Notes: a model not told the origin generated them from the sequence alone. Positions 1 to 12,137 are shown, counted from the stretch's first letter. The stretch: 64,000 bases of DNA from Helicoverpa zea (GCF_022581195.2 NC_061475.1:6138001-6202000), one strand, 5' to 3'. Program-made: numbers and translations.

Positions 1-460
1 AAAAACAACGAAATATTTATTAAAATTGGTCTTTTAGTTCATAATTGTGTAGATTGTGAACCGATTCCACAACTTATTATTTTAGACTTGCAAATGTTAA
101 CCCCAACTTGGATTTATTCTTAAAAGGACACAAAATGTACCACTACAAGGTAGTATGTTTTAACATCTAAACCGACTACACAAAGAAACAAAAGCCAAGA
201 TTGTAATAAATATGTAAAGAGTGAAGAGGGGGAGGCCATTAAATTTTGAGCGAGCCCTCACTTAGTCAGCTTGAGTGTTTTCCTAACAAATTGCTTCTGA
301 ATTTAGTCCTGATATTATATTTAATGTAAGAACTGAATTTATTGCTTTTAAAATTTATAACGGCTGTTATATCTTGATCGTTTACTGGGAATATTTTAGG
401 TCATGCTTTGAATCGATATTGATATTAAGAGGTATCATGTTTTAAGTTTTTGAAATTCAA
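1..460. other. No recognisable feature
   Basis: AT-rich intergenic DNA. No long reading frame, repeat or RNA-like structure was recognised here. Confidence 0.5.
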
Positions 461-1149
461 ATCCCACCAAAAACATTAAATGTAAAAAAATGCCAAGTCT
501 CTCGATGCAGTCTTTCCATCGTAAAAAGTTTTGAGATCTCATAAAAGCCAAGTCCTATTCAAAATATTTTGTAGTTATAAATCAACATTTAGTAATTGTA
601 TCAATAGTTTTCTTTATATTATAATTATAGTGACTTGGCAATGAGGACAAATTAAAAGCTGCTTGCTGCCTGGAATTGTGTGCAAATGTTACTGACGAGA
701 CCAGTGATCAGATTATTTGTTATGTGTGAATCATGATGGTCGCTACCGACTACATGCTCCAATACAATAATTAAGAATACCTTACGGGCCATCGCTTTAT
801 GAAAGTAAATGAATCGAGATTACACTAAGACTGACTGCCGTTGCCGAAATTCGGTTGGGACGACACGGATAAACCAAAAGAAAATTAATTTTGTGATATT
901 AATGTTTACGCAACTGTAACTTTCAACTCCTCCAAATATGCCGTTTTATTTGTTTCTTCTTGTGCTCATTGCCAAGTCACTATAATTATAATATAAAGAA
1001 AACTATTGATACAATTACTAAATGTTGATTTATAACTACAAAATATTTTGAATAGGACTTGGCTTTTATGAGATCTCAAAACTTTTTACGCTGGAAAGAC
1101 TGCATCGAGAGACTTGGCATTTTTTTACATTTAATGTTTTTGGTGGGAT
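461..1149. mobile_element. Foldback MITE with ~188-bp inverted arms
   Basis: The left arm (461-649) is repeated almost exactly in reverse complement at 962-1149, leaving a 312-bp unrelated centre. The outer ends read ATCCCACCAAAAACATT and its complement. Both arms also carry the short palindromic motif TGCCAAGTC near each end. Such long arms would fold into one large hairpin in RNA or single-stranded DNA. I see no reading frame in the centre, so it is non-autonomous. No clear target-site duplication was found, so the superfamily is not assigned. Confidence 0.8.
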
Positions 1150-1179
1150 CTCATTTATTTTTGGAAGTGTATTTCTTTC

Positions 1180-1846
1180 TTTTTTTTTAGGTGACTCATA
1201 ATTTCTTGGACTTCAGCTACTGCTTTGCTTAGAACCCATTCTCTATCTCTTTTGTTTCTTCTCTGAGGCTTCGTTACTTCTAAGGAAGACAAGTCTGGGC
1301 GATGTATACTTCGGAGTCGATTACTTTTTCACTACAATTTTTTTCACTAGCTTGGGTCGAACTAGGAGAATCAGAAGTATTTTCATCTACCTGAAGATCT
1401 ATGGAATAATTATCGGGAACGAGTACTTCATAATGACCTCCTAAAAAATTCCCAGTAAATCGTAAACGTTTCACTGGTTTCCTAGGATCATCACCGAATG
1501 ATCCCTGCAAACGACCATTTTGGTAAACTTGGAAAATAAAGGGATACAATGCAGCGGCCGCTTTAAGTTCGAATACGGATCCATAGGTGATTGTTTTCAG
1601 CATTGCAGCTGAATACATATCTGCATTGATATAAACGTCTCCACGTTCGTCGTAGGTATAGACTTGCATATCATCCCAATTCTCCACTACATAATGGACG
1701 ACAGCACGCCTAATATCGTTTGACGACTGAAAACTCCCATACATGCAGTACGACAACGAATGAAATAAACGCGACCCATCTCCAGAAATAGAGATGACTC
1801 TGTGTGGACAAAGGTCGCCATTTATGTACAATATTTCACGTTCCAT
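1180..1846 (-). pseudogene. OTU-domain cysteine protease-like pseudogene
   Basis: The frame from 1846 down to 1280 gives 188 residues with the layout of an OTU deubiquitinase-type domain. An N-terminal GDGS-LFHSLSY block occupies the place of the usual DGxCLF motif. A TYGS-ELKAAA block follows in the middle, and GHYEVLVP carries the catalytic-type histidine near residue 141. The residue that should be the catalytic cysteine is Arg, so the enzyme would be inactive. After the stop at 1280 the similarity appears to continue in another frame to about 1180, with a basic stretch containing RRNKRDREWVLSKAV. That indicates a 1-nt frameshift. OTU genes of this form occur in lepidopteran transposons and as stray copies. 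The flanking foldback element suggests mobile-DNA origin, which is inference. Confidence 0.65.
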
Positions 1847-1849
1847 TAC

Positions 1850-1999
1850 ACTATATTTACAATTACTACTATAACAATATATTAATAGGGCTTAAACTTA
1901 TATATATATGCATATATATATGTATAATAAATAACTAACAAACTAAATAGAACTAAACTAACTAACAAATAACTAACTACATAAATAAATATTATCTAC
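1850..1999. other. AT-rich spacer with TA palindrome
   Basis: A short run of alternating TA with a central GCA near 1898-1921 can fold on itself. Nothing coding was seen. Confidence 0.5.
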
Positions 2000-2230
2000 T
2001 ATAGTTCGGCCATTCAGAGAATGCGTTCCTGACACGTCGCGATTGAACTGACGACGTAACTTTGCAATGGCGTTGCAGTTACGATAAAAATATTTTTGCT
2101 GGTTGTTTACCGTTTTAACAATTGAGGAGCATTAAAACAACATTATTATATCAATAATCAATGAATGTTATAATTCAGTCAGTTCAATCGCGACGTGTCA
2201 GGAACGCATTCTCTGAATGGCCGAACTATA
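2000..2230. mobile_element. 231-bp MITE with ~53-bp TIRs
   Basis: The ends TATAGTTCGGCCATTCAGAG and its complement match for about 53 bp. The centre (to about 2176) is the same as the left part of the longer element at 57994-58961, so this copy is an internally deleted relative. No convincing TSD beyond the terminal TA/TATA was found. Confidence 0.85.
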
Positions 2231-2287
2231 ACTTACAAACTATAACTAAACTAAATAACACGTAAAGTTCCGAATATCAATTATCAC

Positions 2288-3129
2288 CAGTGTTGCCAAC
2301 TCGGATTTTAAAAAAGGCGTAGGTCAGATAAAGAAAATTATGTAGAAATGTGAAATTGCCATATAGAAAATACGTAGATCTACGTACTTTTTTTCTGAGT
2401 GAAATTAAGAGAGTAGGGTAGGTAAAAGTAAATAAAACAAAAATTTATATTACCCTAAAAGTAGTAGACAGCAGACAAACAATAAATTTAAAAATAAATT
2501 ACTGTGAGCAAACAAAAAATCTATGAATTATAGGTCTACCAGAATCTCATGGCAAATATGCAAATATAAAATCATTTATTTATATAGATATTTATATATT
2601 TGCACATAGGGTATGAAATAAATAAGGTTAAATAATGAATGGATTTTAATATATTTGTGTATAAAGTTTGGCTTATTTGCCATGAGATTCTGGTAAACTT
2701 ATACCACCTGTAGTTAATTTAAACAAGTTTACTTTCAGTACCTATCATCACTTTATTTAAATTATTATTTTTTTATTAAATTGAGCGGGAAGTTGAAAAA
2801 TAATATTTTTTTAGGTTATGAAGATTCACTTTGACACTTTGGACGGTCACGTCACATTTCATTTTTTTTTTTATTTATGGCTCCTCCGTTTCAAATGAAT
2901 GGCGCGACGTGTTGAGTGGCGAGGCGAGGGGTGTGCGTTAGTATGAAACGGAACGTTTATTTTTTTTTTTTTTGCGAAAGTAAAGGTAATTATGCCCATT
3001 CAGTCTATTTTGCAAATTTGAACAATTTTGATAGAAAATACGTAGATTCTGGGACTAAAGTTCGTAGGTTCGCAAGAAAGGTTTAAAGTACGTAGATCTA
3101 CGTAAAAAGACGTAGAGTTGGTACCACTG
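2288..3129. mobile_element. Non-autonomous hAT-type element
   Basis: The ends CAGTGTTGCCAAC and GTTGGTACCACTG are imperfect inverted repeats of hAT style. They are flanked by a perfect 8-bp duplication, ATTATCAC, at 2280-2287 and 3130-3137. Several GTAGATCTAC-containing copies lie near both ends. No transposase frame remains. The element carries a younger MITE at 2539-2693. Confidence 0.85.
2539..2693. mobile_element. Nested 155-bp MITE at a TA site
   Basis: The inverted ends CCAGAATCTCATGGCAAAT and their complement are flanked by TA on both sides, which fits a Tc1/mariner-type non-autonomous element. It sits inside the hAT derivative, so it inserted later. Confidence 0.8.
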
Positions 3130-3137
3130 ATTATCAC

Positions 3138-3879
3138 TACAATATTTTTTAGTTTCGAAATGGTTTTTCATAGACAGATGGCGCTATCAAATGAAAATTA
3201 TCGAATTATTTTGAAGTACTACTTAGACTGCGCTTTGTAACGAAACCATAGCGCGATTCAGACAGGTACAACGCCATCTATCGAGCGCGCATACAATATT
3301 TATCGCAATACAATGGAGTTTTAGCTTTAATAATTTAATGAATTATGAACTTTATGTATTAATTTGTATTAATGATAGTCTATGTATTACATTTATATTA
3401 CTCTTTTCTATTCTATGTATGTATTCATCCAATTGAATAGGTACTTAAACAACGAACAAAGTTAACAATGCAGTCAAAATCCATACATAATGTTCTTGCC
3501 AAACCGCAAATATAAAATTGTTTTCTATGGCATATTATTTTTTAATGTTTTTATAATTTTTCCTTTATATGTGGCTAATGACCTATCTTGGTGCAAAAAT
3601 TGAAGTTTCTAAGTCTGCTAGAAGTACCTTAGATTTTTGATGATCTGTCAGTGAGTCAGTGAGTGACAAAATGGTGTAACTTTGATCGACCGTAACTCCT
3701 AAACTATTAATTCAATTGGCATGTAATTTCGAACTTAAGCTTGTTCTAATGCCTACTATTATTCACCGAAAACCTAAACTCCTAGCTTTGTCCACGTCGA
3801 AGATATAGGGGGGGCGAAACAGCCGCGAATCGCTTCGAGAAAAGATGGTACGGCCGTGCCCGTTTTGCTCGAGACTTGG
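3138..3879. other. Intergenic DNA with dispersed-repeat pieces
   Basis: There is no gene. 3160-3290 contains two opposed copies of a 'GATGGCGCTATC / CGCCATCTATCGAGCGC' type motif. From about 3560 to 3879 the text has the character of a dispersed moth repeat. It includes a GTCAGTGAGTCAGTGAGTGA stretch and a GC-rich block around 3800-3895. Family membership cannot be settled without a search. Confidence 0.45.
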
Positions 3880-4050
3880 CTGGGGCACTGCCGTGCCCCC
3901 AGATAAATTGTATCATTTATGTAATTGTAGGTATGTATAGGTTTGCTGTAAGAGAATCCATATCTGGATTAGGGTCGCCTTTGTACATCAACTTTCAATG
4001 TTATGTATGAAAAGTGTATCTAAGAGCAATAAAGCCTAAATAAATAGTAC
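3880..4050 (+). repeat. LINE 3'-end fragment
   Basis: The stretch GGTTTGCTGTAAGAGAATCC, a TTGTACAT segment and a GCAATAAAGCCTAAATAAAT tail match the same order of motifs as the clearer LINE tail at 15500-15645. It is a 5'-truncated copy with no coding part left. Confidence 0.6.
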
Positions 4051-4565
4051 ACATGTATAGTCTGACCGTATTTTGGTGCAGTTGACAGTCCTGTTAGTCA
4101 GCATGAACTTAAACTGCTTTCAAAATATTTCTTGAAATTGACAGCTGTCAACTGTACAAAAGATTCGGTACCTAGCCCTATAACTATCTTCTAGCGACTT
4201 GCAAAAGAAAAAAAAACTATCTTCTTCTTTCGTTTTAACCTGACAGATAGTAGTCGAGGGGTTGCCACGACGAATAAAGTGATGAATATACATTTACACA
4301 CACGAGTATAGCTCACCCACTTTTGTGAGATCAAATACCTAACTACACCCCAACTTCAGGTATTTTGTTCGCAACAGTTTGCAATTTGATCAGTTTACTG
4401 GCGCGGATTTGAAACTGAATATTTGTTCGTGTTTCAAAGCCACTCACTTACTCTTCTACTATTGCATGCCTATTGGATGAAAACTCGTGTTCATTAAACA
4501 GTTTAGTACTTAAAATTTCGTTTGTTACCTCGTAAACCAATACTTACTTCTGAATAAGGTTAGTG
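4051..4565. other. No recognisable feature
   Basis: AT-rich spacer without a supported reading frame or clear repeat structure. Confidence 0.4.
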
Positions 4566-4770
4566 TCATTGGACATCCTTGGCAGTCGTTACGGGTAGTC
4601 AGAAGCCAGTAAGTCTAACACCAGTCTAACCAAGGGGTATTGGGTTTCCCGTATAACTGGGTTGAGGGGGTCGGATAGGGCAGTCGCTCCTTGTAAAGCA
4701 CTGGTACTCAGCTACATCCTGTTAGACTGGAAGCCGACCCCAACATAGTTGGGGAAAAAAGGTCAGAGGA
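4566..4770 (+). mobile_element. SINE family A, 5'-truncated copy
   Basis: It matches the 3' half of the full-length SINE at 27462-27862, from the GGACATCCTTGGCAGTCGTT segment to the AACATAGTTGGG end. The tRNA-like head is absent. No TSD was recognised. Confidence 0.85.
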
Positions 4771-5288
4771 TGGAAGAATGGTGGTTTTCCAAAGGATGCT
4801 AGAGTTCGTTTCTTGTCTTTCTGAATGCATCTGTTTCATGTTTTTATGGCGTGACTGCCTACCTGAGCTTCTTAATCTCAAACTTTAGAAGGCTTTCTGG
4901 CTTATGGCAATTTTTAAGAATTGGGAAAGATGTTTGTTCACAGTTTAATATGCCATCGCAAAAACGATGGGACCCTTTATGAAAAGGGGTCTGCTATTCG
5001 AACAACGCATACTAGGAAGAATTCCTCTTTAAAGATGATTCCATCGAATATCATACATAACAATCGAAAATCGTCAAAAAAACCGCACAAATTAAGACAA
5101 ATGAAACACAAACAGAACATACCGAAAATCCGCTGCAGCGACATTCAGCGCTGAATTCGTTGTGCAAACATTGTACCCCTCAGCGCATGCAGCGCTGTCC
5201 CAGATTGACGCTCACCGCATGACGTTGCACAAATATCACTATATTATGTACCATGTACCATCTACACAGAATAAACATGTACAGTTAT
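4771..5288. other. No recognisable gene
   Basis: A 77-codon open stretch (4921-5154) has no recognisable motif, no promoter context and low-complexity Lys/Asn/His composition. I treat it as chance. Confidence 0.4.
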
Positions 5289-5289
5289 G

Positions 5290-5668
5290 AAGCCGTGGTG
5301 GCCTAGTGGGTAAAGAGCCAACCTCTCAAATATACTCATATTTGCGTGGTCAGGCAAGTACCAATGCGAATTTTCTAAGTTCGTATGTACTTTCTAAGTA
5401 TATCTTGGACCCAATGACTGTGTTTCGAATGGCACGTTAAACCGTAGGTCCTGGCTATCAGCGAACATCTTTGGCAGTCGTTACGGGTAGTCAGAAGCCA
5501 GTAAGTCTGACGCCAGTCTAAACCAAGGGGTTGCCGTGTAACTGGTTTGAGGAGGTCGAATAAGCAATCGCTCCTTGTAAAACACTGGTACTCAGCTGGA
5601 TCCAGTTGGACTGGAAGCCGACCCCAACATAGTTGGGAAAAGGCTCGGGAGATGATGATGAGATGTGA
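5290..5668 (+). mobile_element. SINE family A, nearly full-length
   Basis: It starts with the tRNA-like head (CCGTGGTGGCCTAGTGGGTA, an A-box-like segment) and ends in CTCGGGAGATGATGATGA. The region where the B box should lie is eroded compared with the 27462 copy, so this is an older insertion. No TSD was recognised. Confidence 0.85.
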
Positions 5669-6465
5669 AGTCGACAAACTTTTATCGGTGCTGTCAGTAC
5701 TGAGTTTCGTGTATCGAGCACATGCGTGTGTAAGTGACATTGTTAGTACGTAGTGTGAACGTTAGTACGTAGCTTCACAACTGTTTACAGGAGAATATTT
5801 TAAACTGTGCTATCTATTTGATTCGCTACTTAAATAGCGAGTTGCGAGGAATGGAATTGATAATGTGCTTGAACGGTACTGATGGAATTTTGTGTGTCAG
5901 TTATTGATACTGATATGAGTCATATTTTTGACTGGTGACAGTTCCGGCTTTTTCTGCAATTAACTATTCTGTGGGGGATATTTTAACGCCAATTATTTTT
6001 GAATCGTTTTTTTAATGAGTCTAGCTCCTGCCAGCGGTTTCACCCGGATAAAAAGTAGCCTATGTTGTTCTGTTATGCTACCAGCTGTGGTACATAATTA
6101 TGTACCACATAGCTCTATTACAGGTAAGGTTCACGTTGTTCAGGTAGTACTTCCGTAGAGGACAACATCAATTAATACATAGATACAAACTTTCGAGTTT
6201 ATAATATTAGTAGGCTGAATCGCAGTATGTAAATAAGTTATTACGTTTTGTTTTCTTTATTTTCTGAACTTTATTTATTTTATTTCAATAAGGCTTACAG
6301 ACTAATACAATATGGTTTACAATATACAGTAATCATATCGCTAATGATAAGCCTCCACAGACAATAGAACTTACAAAACTCCATAAAACGAATCCGTCAA
6401 AGAAAAATAATTTGCCTGTACCAAATGAATTTAATTCCCGGAATTCTTATCAACCCGTTTGACAG
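5669..6465. other. Spacer with a dispersed-repeat copy
   Basis: 6018-6215 resembles the GGTTTCACCC...AAAAAGTAGCCTATG...TTTATAATATTAGTAG repeat also seen at 28211, 41520, 54990 and 57825. No gene was seen. Confidence 0.5.
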
Positions 6466-7150
6466 CACAGCCGGTATGTAGTAACAAATCTGTGATACGT
6501 AACATTCAACGGTCGGCGCACGAACACGCTACAATCACGAACTAGTGTTCCCAAGCTCGTATTTACTTACTACACTCGAGTGTGCAGAAACTGGGGCAGT
6601 TTTAGGTGATTAAATTTTAGGGTGATTCTTGCTCTTGAAAGCCTCGATTGAATATTTAAGAAATTGCTCCATTAAATAAAAAGCTTCATTATGGATATCC
6701 GTGGTCAAACTTTTACAGCCCTTCTATAAAACAAAAGCAGCAAGAATCTGTTAAAATCTGGTCAAGTACCCAGTCTCATCTTAAAAATTTTGTGGTATAT
6801 GATAGTAACTTTGACAGCACGGCAAATCTGTGATACGTAACATTCAACGGTCGGCGCACGAACACGCTACAATCACGGACTAGAGTTCCCAAGCTCGTAT
6901 TTACTTACTGTAGTCGAGTGTACAGAAACTGGGCAGTTTTGAGTTACATTTTGGTGATTAAGTTTAAGGGTGACTCTTGCTCTTGGATACGTTGATTGAT
7001 TATGTAAGAAATCGCTTGAATAACTTTTTATGGATACTCATGGTCCAGCGGATAGCACTTAGGTTTTTGGTGCCAAGAAACAAACGCAGCAAGAATTTGT
7101 TAAAATCTTGTCTAGTACTCTCATCCAATGAGTATTGTAGGTACTACTTA
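6466..7150. repeat. Two-copy tandem duplication (~345-bp unit)
   Basis: The text beginning AATCTGTGATACGTAACATT occurs at about 6485 and again at about 6826. It is followed by more than 90 bases of near identity and then a longer diverged match (GCAGCAAGAAT, GTTAAAATCT). The duplication is older than the window's fresh insertions, because indels have accumulated. An open frame at 6977-7252 lies across it and has no recognisable motif. Confidence 0.8.
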
Positions 7151-8239
7151 TTATATCTTCAGAATACCTACAGACTTCTGCTCGGAATATTATTAAGAGT
7201 TACCGTAGCCTTGGTACTCAAAGGCTCCAGAAGCAACCAAGATGGGATATAGCTAGTAAAATTCTGAAACTCCTGCTGTGGGTGCAGTTTTGATGACTAA
7301 AGCTATTTTGGCACTTTTCAGTAGCAACATAATACTTATATGCTCGGTTTCACCACATATTATATAGATTTTGGAGTACCCCATTTCACTGTCCTGTAGT
7401 GTACATGCAGTTTGTGCTCATCCTTTAACGTGGAATGTAACTAAAACCATTGAGGTACCAACATTTAATAGTCCGTAGTTGTAGAAATCCTTGTGAAGTT
7501 ACTCAAGCGAATATGTAGGTGTACCTAACAACATGTATGTAAATACGCAGTAATTCTGTGTTTCTGCACCTTCTAGCTGACAATGCTGTTAATTTTGGTA
7601 CATTGACTGTAGCTTGGCCATGGTTTCACACGCTTCCCGAAGGAACTACTTCCATTCCATCACCAGGATAAATGGTATTCTGTCTATATGTAATTCTGAT
7701 GTGAAATCCATGTATCATTAAAATCCGTTCAGTTATATTTGCATGATAGACAAACAAATATTCATACACCCAAACGCTGTTTATAATATTAAAACCGTTG
7801 ATTTTACCATCATCTTTCTATTATTCAAAATTCCTGAATTAATCATTAATTAGCCCCAAATACCATTACGATGACCTATTTACAATTTTAACTTCTTTTT
7901 ATAAGTAGGTAATATTTTGTGACCAGGTTTCAATATATGCGTTTTTATTCTCACATTCACACCTCTTCCACACGAAGCTGCCGATTTACCTTCACCGAGA
8001 AACCAACTATTTTTTAAAAACCCTTCTCACAAAGACCAAAGCTCTTCAGCATAATTAGAAATCATATCCGGATCAATAGCAACACGGGCATGTAACCCAA
8101 ATCCATGCATTTTGTGAAATGGACCCGAGCGGACATGTAACATGCTTCAATCACAGAGCACACTCTAGAGAGCTGTATTTACTCTGTATGTTGGGAGGTG
8201 CGTGTCCATTTGTATGCGGGAATCACTTTTTGTATTTAT
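7151..8239. other. No supported gene
   Basis: Around 7195-7300 a repeat occurs that is related to 26205-26345 (GAGTTACCG...CTTGGTAC...AAGATGG). The remainder is AT-rich spacer. Confidence 0.4.
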
Positions 8240-8383
8240 TTTTCCAACAGACGGGAGAGGCTCCGGAAGAGACGACGGGAAGACCTGGATGCCTGCGGCC
8301 GTGATATGTGGCAGAACTTGAGGGATCGGGAGGTGTGGAGGCCTACTTATGAGTTGGCAGTTCCGGATAAAAAAAAAACCTAA
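8240..8383 (+). pseudogene. Probable LINE C-terminal remnant
   Basis: One frame reads RERLRKRRREDLDACG followed by WQNLRDREVWRPTYELAV. This recalls the Arg/Trp-rich end of lepidopteran non-LTR retrotransposon proteins, as in the clearer pieces at 16325 and 25817. It is short and partly obscured; an A-rich run follows at 8371. Confidence 0.4.
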
Positions 8384-11274
8384 AATTGTATAAGTAGGTG
8401 ACTCGATTTCAGCTTCTTCTTATCGATTGAGCTAGATTTAGTTGCATATTCCAACGAAGCTGAGGAGACGCCGGCTTTACAAACCCTTCCATTATTGTCT
8501 TCTTCCAGACTGTAATATTACCTGGAAGTGTAATATTTCCTTCTTCCAGACTGCGGGCGGCTTAGTAAAAGTTTCTACAATCCCCAAAAGCAAGTTGACC
8601 TTACTCACGAATCGAGCCCGGGAAACATTGCAATACAAAGCAAGCATTACTGCCGGCGTTATGCGATATTGCATTAGTTTATGGAGCTCCACAGATAACG
8701 CATCGAATACACGAGTTTAGTTGAAAAAATGCTGCCTTATCCATATATAAAACCGAATAATTACTCTTAAACATTTCCTGCCGTATACAACGAAAACGCA
8801 CCACTTCCCGTGCAGTGCCGAGTCAACATAATGGATGAGCATTGCATTTGGCGAACGCCCAAATTTACTGCTAGATACAGTATGTAGGTACTACTATATG
8901 TACCTGTCTAATGTTCCGAACTGTTCTCTCTATGTTTTGATATCAATACCTCGCATTATATACCCGAGAAGCAAATTAGGAGTATCATTTGAAAGCACAT
9001 AGTCTTAGTGAAATGAGATAATTAGAAGCCAACTGTATTACGTAATATGATCAACCCTATTTTGTGTCAAGGGTTTGGCAGAGGTTTAATCAATTAGATA
9101 TTCGGATTGGGCCTACGTTTAAATAGAATATAGCTTAGTGAGTCAAGAGGAGTACTAATAAAACTAAATTCTCAAGAGTTTTATTTGCTATCATTTGATA
9201 ATTATCATCATCCTCTTGCCAAGGGCAAGAGGATGATGATGATCCTAATTTTATTTGCATATTTGCTTGTCTGACGTCACCTCACAAGTGACATTCTTTC
9301 TAGCCATATCGTCTTTCACACAGTCCTGCCATCAGTCCCTTGGTCGCCCTCTTACTATTTAATCAATTATCAGTTTCATGATGAAGTCATGATTCTCATT
9401 CCTTGCACATTTTATTATTTCCATCTGGTTTCGGCCTGCAATACATTCATCTTACCTATTTACTTAAGGCACATAGACAAACTCTTGCAATAAAAGTACT
9501 GAAACCCCCAAAGCCAGAACACCCCATAACTACAAAAACCAAGCCAGCGCATCCCAGAGCACAGATTAATTAGAACAGTATGTCCATGCATCATTATTAA
9601 TATACGGTTGCGTTATGCCAAACCGATAATGTTGGATAAACTACTTAATTATTGTGCATGTTGCAATTCAAGCGGTTTGCACACTGAATGTTTTGTAGCC
9701 TATGTAGGATACTGATTTTGTGATATCGGCTTAAATGTTTTAGGAGACTTTCAACATGCATTTCGGGGTGTATGTTTGTGTGACTTTCGTGTTTCGTAGA
9801 AGTTTTTTTAATCAGTGGTCCTGTCATAATTTTGTGTGCAAAGGCCATAGACATAATATTAGTAAACAGGACTGCGTATATAAACCCAAAAAACGAGCCG
9901 AGTGAAACAGTTAGTACGGAGGCTGTCTGTCCCTTTCTAATAGGGTGACTATGAGATTAAGCTATGTGAGACAAATCCGAATTTGCTAAGATTATTAAAC
10001 ACAGATTAGTATTGAAGTTTTAACTTACGCAGTTTGTGACCTTAAGATACTAATAAAGACTTTTAATAATTAGCGGAAATAAGCAGTATAAAAGCAGGAA
10101 GATTCGAAGTGAAGACTGTTTTTTTTTGTATTTCTACTTCATATATAGACTGCTGAGCCATTTATGTCGCCTTTCTTCATTTTTTGGGAAGCTATAACAA
10201 TAGTACAACAGTTTTAAAATCCATCACCCATATTTTGACTCGTTACAAGAATTCATGGGCACCCTAGTTGTTTGGTTTACGAAAATGTTATTATTAGCTA
10301 ACCTGTGGAACGATATATTGCAACCACCATAGGATTCACTTTTGCAAGTAGAAACGCAACACTTTTTCACCATTTTAATAGTTTAAATTGATTTAATACA
10401 AAAAAATATAAACAAAATTTTAAATGCTGATTACGCGCCAAGAATGTTCAGGGTTACCGCTAGAAAATAAAAAAAAGCAAAATAAAAATTTATGTTGTTT
10501 ATGTTTTAATAATAAATACGAATAAATTAATGCTATTGTTATTAATTTGTTGACTTACAATTGTTAAAATAAGATAAAAATATAAGTGATTCAATTGTTT
10601 TTGGGAAGACAAAACTTTTGATCACAACATTTTTTTATGCTGGCAAGGTGTTAGAAAGAGACAAACAGCCTCCGTTCGAACTATCCCTCTCGGCTCGGAT
10701 TTGCGTCTGTGTATTATGCAACCAATTTAGTACCTTATTGCGTTAGAATTGAGTTCATTTTCGTAAATATATATTTTGAGCGTGCGCAATCTTGTTTAGT
10801 AATATTATATCTATGGCAAAGGCCCAAAAATGGTTTAACTGACATAATGTGTCAAAAATCGTCGTCATCATTATCAGTCATCATAGAAAATGTTCTTTAA
10901 GTAATGTAAAGTTACTTCACCAAAAATCGTATCACCTATTAAAATTAACTCAAGGAAAAACAAAGCAATAACAGCCAAAATAATCCCCGTGAGGCAATTA
11001 GACACAATAATCCTGACTCAAAACAAACAAAACGTTTATTTTGAGTTCATACTGTTGTGAATCCCCTTATCACTGGGTATGGCCTTATTTGACCTCACAA
11101 TTACTACAAATATTACGTTGAACTTTTAAGTTAAATATTATGTCTATTTCAGCATGCAAAATATTTTTCTTATCAATGTTACTAATATTGGTTTAGCTTA
11201 TAACTATGTAAGTTAAAGAATCTTGCTTTGGTTTGATTCCAATGTGATCCTTAAAAGTATTAATGAGAAAGCAG
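8384..11274. other. Long intergenic stretch without a gene
   Basis: No reading frame here has a recognisable domain. Apart from the perfect hairpin at 9204-9240, it is ordinary AT-rich moth intergenic DNA. Confidence 0.45.
9204..9240. repeat. Perfect 17-bp-stem hairpin
   Basis: The stem ATCATCATCCTCTTGCC pairs exactly with its complement across a 3-nt AAG loop. ATGATG repeats commonly end lepidopteran SINEs, so two SINE tails head to head or a slipped repeat could explain it. Confidence 0.85.
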
Positions 11275-11525
11275 CTCCTTAGCCCAATGGTCATAACGCT
11301 GGACTGCTGAACCCTGGTCCCAGTTTCTTCTCCCGGTATGGTCAACATTTGAGTGATAAGCATGTTTGTGTCTAGGTGTTCATAGCATGTAACTATTTTA
11401 AAATATAAAATATGTCACTAGGTATATACATGTAGTTTTAGCACCCATAACACAAGCTAATAAGCTTTCCTTGGGGCTAACCGAACGTGTATAAAAGGTG
11501 TCATGGTATTATTGAAAAAAAAAAG
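11275..11525 (+). mobile_element. Second SINE type, weak tRNA-like head
   Basis: The start reads AGCAGCTCCTTAGCCCAATG and then GGTCATAACGCTGGACTGCT, which looks like a tRNA D-arm/anticodon region. The piece ends in an A-run at 11514-11525. It resembles a tRNA-derived SINE, but the B box is degenerate. It lies about 600 bp upstream of the first gloverin promoter. Confidence 0.5.
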
Positions 11526-12053
11526 AATACGTCTGTTTTATTACCCCAAATATACTGAACCAAACTAGATACTACTAGAGCTCCAATAGCTTTCATTAGT
11601 AGATAGCCGGTGTGATAACGAACTTAGGCTAATGTTTCATGCGGGTGCGAGACATAGTTCTATCACTCTAAGGACGTGGAAGAAACCGCCGAATAGGCTA
11701 GTTTAAACTAATTGTAGTCACATGGTTTGCGCTTTAGATTCATAGCAGCAGGTTTAAAATCTCAGTACCAATAAACGGTTATAGACATACTTTCTTACTA
11801 ACTGGTAACTCGTTTGTAGGGTTCTGTCTAACAAAGAATAAAAGCATCTCGACGAACATTAAACTTACTAACTCGAAATATCAATAAATGATATTTTTTT
11901 TATCACGTTAGACAGTAAATACCTACATCAAAGATTATTTGTACATCGACTCACTAATCTTTCTTTGAAATAACATCACTTTCATCCTGTTACAGAATTT
12001 TAATAGCTTCGTTAAGAAAAAGTATCACCTCTGAGTCACCGCCTATTTTTCAA
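11526..12053. other. Upstream flank of gloverin 1
   Basis: AT-rich DNA with no repeat or frame that I can name. More distal immune-response sites could lie here, but none is clear enough to call. Confidence 0.4.
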
Positions 12054-12113
12054 ATGAATCCCCTAAGCCTTCGGTGTAGGGAGTTTCCCGGAGACACAGA
12101 AGTGGGTATATAT
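12054..12113 (+). promoter_or_regulatory. Gloverin 1 promoter: two kappaB-like sites and TATA box
   Basis: ATGAATCCCC at 12054-12063 reads GGGGATTCAT on the other strand, a good insect kappaB-type (Rel/Relish) site. Fifteen bases on, GGGAGTTTCCC at 12079-12089 is a second, near-palindromic site. TATATAT at 12107-12113 is the TATA box, which places transcription start near 12135-12140. The second gloverin gene keeps the same order and the same 15-bp spacing between the sites. That pattern suggests immune induction through Toll/IMD signalling. The sites are seen; their activity is inferred. Confidence 0.8.
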
Positions 12114-12137
12114 GATCGCTCCGGGACTGAGATGCTA

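Noticed and set aside
5375..5753. Open frames up to 121 codons on both strands
   Set aside because: They lie wholly in a SINE copy; similar frames appear in other SINE copies.
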